From Flavobacterium sp. (GTDB lineage Bacteria > Bacteroidota > Bacteroidia > Flavobacteriales > Flavobacteriaceae), in the NCBI GenBank assembly GCA_030682755.1, contig JAUXNR010000796.1:1-5077 (forward strand): 5,077 nucleotides of DNA, given 5' to 3'. Shown piece after piece: positions 1-5,077 of the stretch. The number at the start of each line of letters is the position of its first letter. The first letter of the stretch is position 1. Below the pieces are notes generated by a model. That model worked only from the letters and a program-made list of their open reading frames with translations. It did not search any database and was not told where the DNA came from. The position numbers and the translations under genes were made by a program.

Positions 1-1275
1 ATTTGCTTCTAACCCATCACTTCTAGAATAATGATTATACCTGAAATCGATGTTTTTTATGCCGAATTTCCAGATTTTAGAAGCGGTGAAAATATCGGTA
101 TAATTCACTCCAAATCCGTATTGATGTGCATCAAATGTTGATAAATCATAATCGGAAGTATAAAATTCATCGGTAGAAAGATGTTGTTCGTGCGGAGCAA
201 AATATTTTGATGCAGACTGAGTATAAAAACGATACATCGGAAAAATGGTAAAACGATCTGTTATTTTATAAGGCAATTCAATACTTGCCGTGTGTGAACT
301 AATTCCCCAATTATCCGTATAAAAACGATAATAGGTTCTAAACACAAATTTTTCATTGATATAATAATTCAATCTAGCACCAATTGGCAATTTAAATCGA
401 CTATCCGGTAATCGTTCAATATCATCAGCTAATTGAAATTCATTAATAAACGAATCACTCACATCGGCAAAATAAACCCGTTGATACGGTGTAGAAAGTA
501 AGCCTTGTTGATGTAAAACATCAGCAAAAATGGATAGTTGTGTTTTCTTATTCAGCACTTGCGAAAAACTGAAAGAAAGTGCAAAAGAATTTCTATTTTT
601 TTCCGGTTGAAAAACAAAATTGGTTGGGTTGTAATTGGTATTTCCTGTTATTGAAAAATCATCAAAAATTCCACCGTTTAGTGTATTACCATTATCGGCA
701 AAATCTTGTAATTCTTTTGGGTAAATGGGTTTCCAAGTATCTAAATATACATTGGCTGCAATACCTACTTCGGTGTTTTTATCGTTAAACAATTTTGTTA
801 AACCGCCACCAAAACCAATGGAAGAATAATCATATTCTACTGAACCGGAAACGTGTGCATTCCAAATCGTATTTCTGTCATCCGAACTATGACTGTAATT
901 CACAACCAACGTAGTTAAAACATCTTGAGCAGAAGCACCGGAACTCGCTTGCCACGGACTGGGAGTTGCACTATCAAACGGATTGATATTTCCTGATGAA
1001 GCCGAAGAATAGGCAGAAATTCCCATATCCACCGTTAAAACATCATCGTCATTTAACGGAACGGCTACAACAATGGTTGGTGTAATATCGGTTAATTCCT
1101 CCATTCCACTTCCACCGGAAACCGCTGAATGAATTCCGTCTTGTTTATAATAACTCATTAAAAAATCGACTTCTGTTGATTCTAGTACTCGTTTTTTGAA
1201 TACGAGTGTAGAATCTTGCTCTTGAGCAAAAAGCGAGAAAGAACAAAGAAAGAGTAAAAGAAAATAATTTTTCAT
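1..1275 (-). CDS. DUF3570 family predicted outer-membrane beta-barrel protein (3' end cut by window edge)
   Basis: Reading the minus strand from the ATG at 1275 gives 425 uninterrupted residues up to the window edge; the stop codon lies outside. Residues 1-17 form a signal peptide ending in Phe-Ala before Gln18, a typical flavobacterial signal peptidase I site. The mature part has many alternating aromatic and hydrophobic strands with short polar turns, as in an outer-membrane barrel (for example residues 296-351). Family-like features are a Tyr-Tyr-Lys-Gln segment near 42, a Gly-rich SGGSGMEEL stretch (53-61), and a Ser-Gly-Ala-Ser segment (112-115). DUF3570 proteins are about this long and end soon after an Arg-Ser-x-Gly-Leu motif, seen here at 418-422, so only some 10-25 residues are probably missing. 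It is the last visible gene of the operon, 15 bases after the DUF4266 gene. Function is unknown. The family call is from memory of its sequence pattern and its DUF4266 neighbour. Confidence 0.88.
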   Translation of the reverse strand, partial: MKNYFLLLFLCSFSLFAQEQDSTLVFKKRVLESTEVDFLMSYYKQDGIHSAVSGGSGMEELTDITPTIVVAVPLNDDDVLTVDMGISAYSSASSGNINPFDSATPSPWQASSGASAQDVLTTLVVNYSHSSDDRNTIWNAHVSGSVEYDYSSIGFGGGLTKLFNDKNTEVGIAANVYLDTWKPIYPKELQDFADNGNTLNGGIFDDFSITGNTNYNPTNFVFQPEKNRNSFALSFSFSQVLNKKTQLSIFADVLHQQGLLSTPYQRVYFADVSDSFINEFQLADDIERLPDSRFKLPIGARLNYYINEKFVFRTYYRFYTDNWGISSHTASIELPYKITDRFTIFPMYRFYTQSASKYFAPHEQHLSTDEFYTSDYDLSTFDAHQYGFGVNYTDIFTASKIWKFGIKNIDFRYNHYSRSDGLEAN

Positions 1276-1290
1276 TTTTGATTTGAGTAA

Positions 1291-1500
1291 TTAGTTACAA
1301 CCGCAACCACCACCCGTTTTGCCACCATTGGCTCCGGCTGCTGCTTCGCGATAGACTTGAAAATTGGTTTCAAAACGTTCGGAGGAACGAGCTGCTAATT
1401 TCATATCAGGATCATTGATCTTTTCTTTTTCGTATTCTTTAACTGATTTGCAGGATTGAAGTGCGAAGAGAATTAGGGCAAGAATTGTTATATTTTTCAT
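1291..1500 (-). CDS. DUF4266 family small lipoprotein with Cys-Gly-Cys tail
   Basis: This is a 69-residue protein with a lipoprotein signal: a hydrophobic run (4-14) followed by the lipobox Leu-Gln-Ser-Cys, with Cys17 as the predicted lipid-bearing residue. Lys-Ser-Val follows the Cys, with no acidic run of the kind used as a surface-export signal in Bacteroidota, so a periplasm-facing anchor is more likely than surface display. A charged segment (21-50) contains Asp-Pro-Asp-Met at 30-33. The end (51-69) is rich in Gly and Ala and finishes Gly-Gly-Gly-Cys-Gly-Cys-Asn, with Cys66 and Cys68. That combination of short lipoprotein, PxM segment and CGCN terminus is what I know of DUF4266. The gene starts 6 bases after apbE and ends 15 bases before the DUF3570 gene. 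The role is unknown. Metal binding, disulfide exchange with the thioredoxin-fold neighbour, or modification of the tail are all possible inferences. Confidence 0.9.
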   Translation of the reverse strand: MKNITILALILFALQSCKSVKEYEKEKINDPDMKLAARSSERFETNFQVYREAAAGANGGKTGGGCGCN

Positions 1501-1506
1501 TTCAAA

Positions 1507-2496
1507 TTATTGTTTATCAATTTTTTTTAAGTCAATATTTTTAGAGTTGTGTACTACTCCTTTGTCATCCACAATAATGCATTCGATTCCTTTGATTTGG
1601 TTTACTAAATCGAGTCCGACATCAATGCCGAGAACGAAAATTCCGGTAGCCAGTGCATCGGCGAGTTCTGTGGTTTTTGCAAAAACCGATACACTAACAA
1701 TTCCGGTGACAGGATAACCTGTTCTTGGATCTATAATATGTGAATAACGTTTTCCATTAAAAGTGACAAATTTTTCATAACTACCGGACGTTTCTACAGC
1801 ACTGTCTTCTAAAGTGAAAGTTGCAAACACTTTATTTTTATTCATCGGATTCACGATAGCTACTGTCCATGGTTTTCCATCGGGTTGTTTTCCCCAGGCA
1901 AAGATGTCACCGGAGACATTGACAATTCCGGATTTACAGCCGTTTTCGATTAATAAAGCTTTTACTTTATCAGCAATGTAGCCTTGACCGATTCCGCCTA
2001 GACCGAGTTTCATTCCATTATTTTTTAGAAAAATTGTCGATTCTTTTTCGTTTAAAATAATATTTTGATAACCTACTTTCGCAACTGAATTTTTGATAGC
2101 TTCTTCGGTTGGCATTTCTTTCATACTTCCGTCGAATTTCCAAATTTTATCCATGGATGCATACGAAATATCAAAAGCTCCGTTAGTTAATTTTGAAATT
2201 TTAATAGCTCTTTCAATCAATTCAAAAACTTCTTTATCCACTTTTACCGGAGCAATTCCTGCATTTTGATTGACTTTTGATATTTGTGTAGTTGGAATCC
2301 AATCGGAAATTAAGTTTTCAATGCGTTTAACTTCATCAATAGCTTGGTTAATATATTGATTACCTTGAGCGGTATCTTTGGCAACTACAGTCATCTCAAA
2401 AGGACTACCAAGCATAAATGTCTTTTTGGTATGAACAATTTGTGCGGAAGAATTCCACAAAAAGAAAAGACTACAATATAGAAGAATCGTTTTCAT
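1507..2496 (-). CDS. apbE: FAD:protein FMN transferase (ApbE), secreted
   Basis: ApbE moves FMN from FAD onto a Ser or Thr of a target protein by a phosphoester bond, needs Mg2+, and works outside the cytoplasm. The 329-residue product has the usual length and motif order: Gly-Ser-Pro-Phe (30-33), Ser-Asp-Trp (64-66), Gly-Ala-Phe-Asp-Ile (106-110), LGGIGQGYIADK (166-177), Asn-Val-Ser-Gly-Asp (193-197), Glu-Thr-Ser-Gly-Ser-Tyr (235-240), HIIDPRTG (253-260), and the metal-site segment ADALATG (279-285) with Asp280 and Thr284. Nothing essential appears to be missing. The signal peptide (1-18) ends Ser-Ser-Ala before Gln19 and has no proper lipobox, because Cys8 is preceded by Tyr. The enzyme therefore looks soluble in the periplasm, although many ApbE proteins are lipoproteins. 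Its ATG directly follows the TAA of the thioredoxin gene with no base between, suggesting translational coupling. No FMN-binding-domain (NqrC/RnfG-like) partner is encoded in the window. Confidence 0.97.
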   Translation of the reverse strand: MKTILLYCSLFFLWNSSAQIVHTKKTFMLGSPFEMTVVAKDTAQGNQYINQAIDEVKRIENLISDWIPTTQISKVNQNAGIAPVKVDKEVFELIERAIKISKLTNGAFDISYASMDKIWKFDGSMKEMPTEEAIKNSVAKVGYQNIILNEKESTIFLKNNGMKLGLGGIGQGYIADKVKALLIENGCKSGIVNVSGDIFAWGKQPDGKPWTVAIVNPMNKNKVFATFTLEDSAVETSGSYEKFVTFNGKRYSHIIDPRTGYPVTGIVSVSVFAKTTELADALATGIFVLGIDVGLDLVNQIKGIECIIVDDKGVVHNSKNIDLKKIDKQ

Positions 2497-2931
2497 TTAC
2501 TTTTCGAATTTTTTAATCATCGCTATGTATTCTGCAGGTGAAACATTTTTGAATCCGGTCATTCCGAGTACTTTTCCATTTTTATCTAACAAAACTACCA
2601 AAGGAAAACTTCCTCCTTTGTTATACTTTTCAGCTATTTTTTTGTTTTGTTCTGTTAGTTCAGGAGTTAATTGATTGGCTTTTTTCTTTGGAAAATCGGC
2701 TTTATAAGTAACCCAACTTTTATTTGCTTCAACTTTAAACTCATCTGACATCCAAATGTTTTTTTCTAATTTCATACAAGGAGCACACCAATCTGAACCG
2801 GAAAAAACCAAGACGATATTTTTGTTTTCTTTGGCAGCAATGGATTTTGCTTCTTCAAAATTGGTTTGCCAGTTTTGGGCTTGTAAAAATGGACTTGTTA
2901 TAAAAAAAATAATTAATATTAACCTTTTCAT
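2497..2931 (-). CDS. Secreted thioredoxin-fold protein (thioredoxin family, WCAPC active site)
   Basis: The product is 144 residues from the ATG at 2931. An in-frame ATG at 2961 would add ten residues, but the start at 2931 gives a normal signal peptide at once (Lys-Arg, then a hydrophobic run, ending Gln-Ala before Gln19) and is preferred. The mature protein has the redox site Trp-Cys-Ala-Pro-Cys (Cys49 and Cys52; bases 2776-2787) in a SGSDWCAPCMKLE context. This is typical of the thioredoxin_7/DsbD-gamma-like periplasmic group. The cis-proline loop is Ser-Phe-Pro (108-110), followed by the strand LVVLLDKNG. It probably acts as a disulfide reductase or isomerase in the periplasm. It is the first gene of the operon, and its stop codon abuts the apbE start. 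Partners could be the Cys-tailed DUF4266 lipoprotein or other envelope thiols; that is inference from gene order. Confidence 0.93.
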   Translation of the reverse strand: MKRLILIIFFITSPFLQAQNWQTNFEEAKSIAAKENKNIVLVFSGSDWCAPCMKLEKNIWMSDEFKVEANKSWVTYKADFPKKKANQLTPELTEQNKKIAEKYNKGGSFPLVVLLDKNGKVLGMTGFKNVSPAEYIAMIKKFEK

Positions 2932-2969
2932 ATCTTGAAATTTATACCAAAATAACAGCACAATTTTGA

Positions 2970-3002
2970 ATAAATTACATGGTAAGTCACATCTTAAGCA
3001 AA
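2970..3002 (-). promoter_or_regulatory. Candidate promoter of the thioredoxin-apbE-DUF4266-DUF3570 operon
   Basis: On the minus strand a TTTG (3002-2999) is followed after 21 bases by TAATTTAT (2977-2970). This partly matches the Bacteroidota promoter pattern TTTG, about 19-21 bases, then TAnnTTTG; the last two bases of the second box do not fit. It would start transcription about 35-40 bases upstream of the thioredoxin ATG. A second near-miss, TATTTTG (2954-2948), lies closer to the gene. The call is weak. Confidence 0.25.
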
Positions 3003-3008
3003 TCTTAA
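2991..3008. repeat. 7-4-7 direct repeat of ATCTTAA in the divergent control region
   Basis: ATCTTAA occurs at 2991-2997 and again at 3002-3008, separated by GCAA, so the copies are 11 bases apart, close to one helical turn. Two 7-bp half-sites with a 4-bp spacer is the layout bound by OmpR/PhoB-type response regulators. The right copy overlaps the candidate upstream promoter element of the minus-strand operon. The repeat itself is seen directly; an operator role is inferred. No regulator gene lies in the window. Confidence 0.35.
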
Positions 3009-3053
3009 ATTACTAAAAAGGTTAATGCTATACGTTTTTACACTTATACATTT

Positions 3054-3061
3054 TATCTTTG
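3054..3061 (+). promoter_or_regulatory. Candidate -7 promoter box (TATCTTTG) of the DUF1275 gene
   Basis: TATCTTTG is an exact match to the Bacteroidota TAnnTTTG box and lies eight bases before the ATG at 3070. Transcription from it would start at or just before that ATG and give a nearly leaderless mRNA. No good TTTG upstream element is visible at the expected distance (around 3031), so the call is tentative. If correct it excludes the ATG at 3025 as the start codon. Confidence 0.35.
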
Positions 3062-3069
3062 TTAAAAAA

Positions 3070-3804
3070 ATGTTTCGTCATCTAGGAAATAGCCGAACTT
3101 TTAAACACAACTTGCGATTAGCCACAACCCTCTCTATGGTTGCAGGAATTGTAAACGTTTGTGGATTATTGGCTTTTGGTGTGTTGACAACGAATGTTAC
3201 AGGACATTTTGCGTTCTTTTCTGAAGAATTATCAAGGAAGGATTATGCTACCGGATTGGTTTTTTTGCTATTCACATTGTGCTTTTTGGTTGGTGCTTTT
3301 ATATCTAATTTATTGACAGAATTAGCTTTAAAGAAGAAAAGTAAAAATCCTCACTTTTATCCATTATTAGTAGAAATTTTACTGATTACGTTAGTAGGTT
3401 TCGCATTTTTTGAAAAAAATTTAACTATTATAAATAGTCAATTTTTTACGTATGCTTTACTTTTAGCAATGGGAATTCAAAATGCTTTGGTTACCAATGT
3501 TTCAAAATCTGTTGTGAGAACAACGCATTTAACAGGGCTATTTACAGATTTAGGAATCGATTTGTCGCAACTCATTTTTAGAAAAAATGAAGGTGAAAAA
3601 GTAGTTTTAGAAAAGAATATCACGTTGCGAATTTCAATCATAACTTTCTTTTTTGCAGGCTGTCTGATTGGTGGAATTTTATTTCACTATTTCCAATTAA
3701 AAACACTTTTAGTAGCTAGTGTTTTATTGATTATGGCACTTTATTTTGACTTTTTACGCTTTCGATATTATATATTGAAACGCAAAATTTTTAGAAGAAA
3801 TTAG
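3070..3804 (+). CDS. DUF1275 (YoaK-like) six-helix inner-membrane protein
   Basis: From the ATG at 3070 the product has 244 residues and begins Met-Phe-Arg-His, the usual beginning of flavobacterial DUF1275 proteins. An upstream in-frame ATG at 3025 would add 15 residues that I do not recognise as part of the family and that overlap a promoter-like box, so the shorter start is chosen. Hydrophobic segments at about 17-38, 58-84, 96-114, 125-143, 186-208 and 210-232 predict six membrane helices. Family motifs are AGIVNVCGLLAF (25-36), TTNVTGH (40-46), GIQNALVTNVSKSVVRTTHL (135-154) and TGLFTDLGIDL (155-165). TTNVTG and RTTHLTG resemble each other, hinting at an internal duplication. The C-terminus is strongly basic. 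The family is thought to be membrane transporters or permeases, but its substrate is not known to me. The gene is divergent from the thioredoxin operon and overlaps the next gene tail-to-tail by 4 bases. Confidence 0.92.
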   Translation: MFRHLGNSRTFKHNLRLATTLSMVAGIVNVCGLLAFGVLTTNVTGHFAFFSEELSRKDYATGLVFLLFTLCFLVGAFISNLLTELALKKKSKNPHFYPLLVEILLITLVGFAFFEKNLTIINSQFFTYALLLAMGIQNALVTNVSKSVVRTTHLTGLFTDLGIDLSQLIFRKNEGEKVVLEKNITLRISIITFFFAGCLIGGILFHYFQLKTLLVASVLLIMALYFDFLRFRYYILKRKIFRRN

Positions 3805-5077
3805 AGTAAACCGTTATATTTTCGAATAAACCACTCTGAAGCTAAGGCTAAAGCAATGATGATTAACAACCAAATCCAATCAATGATTGGCGTTTTTTTG
3901 ACGATTTCTTTTTGTATGGGTTTGTAGTTTTCGTTGGCTAAAAGTGATTTAATTAATTCATCAACTTGATTGGCTAGATACGTTTTTCCTCTAGTTTTAT
4001 TTGCTAATTGATTTAATTTAGCATAATCCGGATTGACAAATTGCTTTTCGATGTTAAAATCTAAGACTTCAAAAAAACCGGAATAAGAAGTTTTAGAATT
4101 ATTTTCGGTTACGGTAAACGAGTAATTTCCGGCAGAGAGTCCGTCTAAATTTACTTTATACGAATTGGTAGATTTCAGTAAATCATACGATTTGGTTTGA
4201 TTGTTTGCTTTGTTTTTTACAGTAATGGATAAACGAGCATTGTCGTCAAACTCATAGTTTTTATTGAAATATTGAGCATTAATTTCGATGGCATCACCGG
4301 AATTATAAAAGTTTTCGTGAGTAACAACCAATGATTTTCGAGCATTGTTAGAAGCTAAAAACTGAATCGTTTTATCAATAAAAACATCAAATTTTTCAAA
4401 ACTTTGTTGGTCGATATGACTTTGTAAACGCCATTTCCAAATATTTTCACCTAATAAAAAAGCGGATCGTTTTCCTTTATTTTCGGTGTATGCTAATAAA
4501 GGTGAATCGAGTTCTACGTTTCGAATTCTGGCTCCGAGTAATTCTTCAAAAGCTGACTTAGAAGTAATTGTTCCAAATGGATTTTGCAACGGTGGAAAAT
4601 TTTCAAAACCGATATTATCGGTCGCAAACAGATTAAATTGCGAAGAAAAAGTTGCCAAATAATCCTCGGGTTGTCCACTCATTTTGAATTCAAAAGCGAG
4701 CTGGTTTTGATTCAAGAAATTAAAATCAGTATGCAATCCTGTTATAATCCAAGTGTTTAGATTGGTCTGATTGTTTTTTTCAAAAACTGATTTGAATTCG
4801 GAAGTAGGTTGGTATAAAATCAACACATTATAATCTTGTAACGAATTGATTTGATTGGGCTTTACTAGCTTTACCTTACGTTGTTGATTCGTTTCAATTG
4901 CACGTTTTAACGCTCCGATATCGGGATGATTAATCGACGACACAATTGCAATTTCAGACTTTTGATCGATGATTTCTACTGCAAAATTCTTAGTATTGTT
5001 GTATGTGTTTTTTTCCGGTTCTGATGAAGAAATTGTTGCTTTAAAAACTTGAACACCTACTTTTTCGGCAGGTAATA
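3801..5077 (-). CDS. BatA/vWA-like membrane protein, C-terminal part (5' end outside window)
   Basis: The reading frame stays open from the window edge to the TAA at 3801-3803, giving 424 visible residues and two extra bases. There is no ATG in a suitable place near the right edge. A GTG at 4943 lies inside a continuous domain (Val-Glu-Ile-Ile-Asp before it, Ser-Ser-Ile-Asn-His-Pro after it), so it is not the start. Visible layout: the end of a beta-sandwich domain (about 1-36, with an Asn-Thr-Tyr-Asn-Asn turn at 23-27), a Rossmann/amidotransferase-like domain (about 38-245, with Pro-Pro-Leu-Gln and a Leu-Leu-Gly-Glu-Asn-Ile-Trp segment), a second beta-sandwich (about 245-340), and a C-terminal membrane helix (about 400-417) followed by Glu-Trp-Phe-Ile-Arg-Lys. 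The EWF-R-K ending is typical of BatA-like and vWA-type membrane proteins of Bacteroidota. No catalytic Cys-His-Glu set is visible, so the amidotransferase fold is probably non-enzymatic. Function is unknown; the N-terminal BatA/vWA part would lie to the right. Confidence 0.82.
   Translation of the reverse strand, partial: LPAEKVGVQVFKATISSSEPEKNTYNNTKNFAVEIIDQKSEIAIVSSINHPDIGALKRAIETNQQRKVKLVKPNQINSLQDYNVLILYQPTSEFKSVFEKNNQTNLNTWIITGLHTDFNFLNQNQLAFEFKMSGQPEDYLATFSSQFNLFATDNIGFENFPPLQNPFGTITSKSAFEELLGARIRNVELDSPLLAYTENKGKRSAFLLGENIWKWRLQSHIDQQSFEKFDVFIDKTIQFLASNNARKSLVVTHENFYNSGDAIEINAQYFNKNYEFDDNARLSITVKNKANNQTKSYDLLKSTNSYKVNLDGLSAGNYSFTVTENNSKTSYSGFFEVLDFNIEKQFVNPDYAKLNQLANKTRGKTYLANQVDELIKSLLANENYKPIQKEIVKKTPIIDWIWLLIIIALALASEWFIRKYNGLL

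Larger units (their letters stand above)
2918..3026. repeat. 11-bp inverted repeat across the divergent control region
   Basis: ATTAACCTTTT at 2918-2928 is exactly reverse-complementary to AAAAGGTTAAT at 3016-3026, with 87 bases between the arms. The left arm lies in codons 2-5 of the thioredoxin gene; the right arm lies just upstream of the DUF1275 gene. The arms are far apart and AT-rich, so chance is possible. If real, they could be paired regulator sites for the two divergent genes. Confidence 0.3.

Noticed and set aside
579..788. 69-residue plus-strand open frame
   Set aside because: It lies wholly inside the DUF3570 coding region on the other strand, is rich in Trp, Tyr and Leu without any recognisable pattern, and is a shadow frame.
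1297..1305. DUF4266 Cys-Gly-Cys tail as a proven RiPP precursor core
   Set aside because: No RiPP-modifying enzyme or peptidase-exporter is encoded here and the protein is a lipoprotein; kept only as one possibility in the findings.
2756..2938. 60-residue plus-strand open frame
   Set aside because: It is antisense to the thioredoxin active-site and signal-peptide region and shows no protein-like features of its own.
2932..2961. Ten-residue N-terminal extension of the thioredoxin-family protein
   Set aside because: It would bury a clean signal peptide behind ten extra residues; the ATG at 2931 is the better start.
2932..3024. Riboswitch or small RNA in the divergent intergenic region
   Set aside because: The stretch is only about 93 bases, very AT-rich, and shows no stable stem-loop set or known aptamer pattern (including for FMN).
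4941..4943. GTG as the start of the minus-strand gene at the right edge
   Set aside because: The frame stays open to the window edge and encodes sensible domain sequence upstream, so the gene starts outside the window.

Overview
The window comes from a member of the Bacteroidota, most likely a Flavobacterium or close relative. The sequence is AT-rich and the genes lack clear Shine-Dalgarno sites. Exported proteins have signal peptides ending in Ala-Gln, and one promoter-like box fits the Bacteroidota TAnnTTTG type. The protein families are also those usual in flavobacteria.

Positions 1-2931 (minus strand) hold a tight four-gene cluster, read from right to left. It encodes a secreted thioredoxin-fold protein, the FAD:protein FMN transferase ApbE, a 69-residue lipoprotein of the DUF4266 family ending in Gly-Cys-Gly-Cys-Asn, and a DUF3570 predicted outer-membrane beta-barrel. 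The DUF3570 gene runs off the left edge. Gaps between the genes are 0, 6 and 15 bases, so they are almost certainly one transcript. All four products carry export signals, so whatever they do happens in the periplasm or outer membrane. A thiol-redox protein, a covalent flavin-attaching enzyme, a tiny Cys-tailed lipoprotein and a barrel together suggest an undescribed envelope redox or maturation module. This is the most interesting part of the window.

Positions 2932-3069 are the divergent control region between that operon and a plus-strand gene. It contains a 7-4-7 direct repeat, an 11-bp inverted repeat that reaches into the thioredoxin gene, and weak promoter candidates.

Positions 3070-3804 (plus strand) encode a DUF1275 (YoaK-like) six-helix membrane protein. 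The longer reading frame starting at 3025 is probably not the true start.

Positions 3801-5077 (minus strand) hold the C-terminal part of a large BatA/vWA-like membrane protein that runs off the right edge. It overlaps the end of the DUF1275 gene by 4 bp. There are no RNA genes, mobile elements or CRISPR arrays that I can support. Apart from the control region the window is almost entirely coding.
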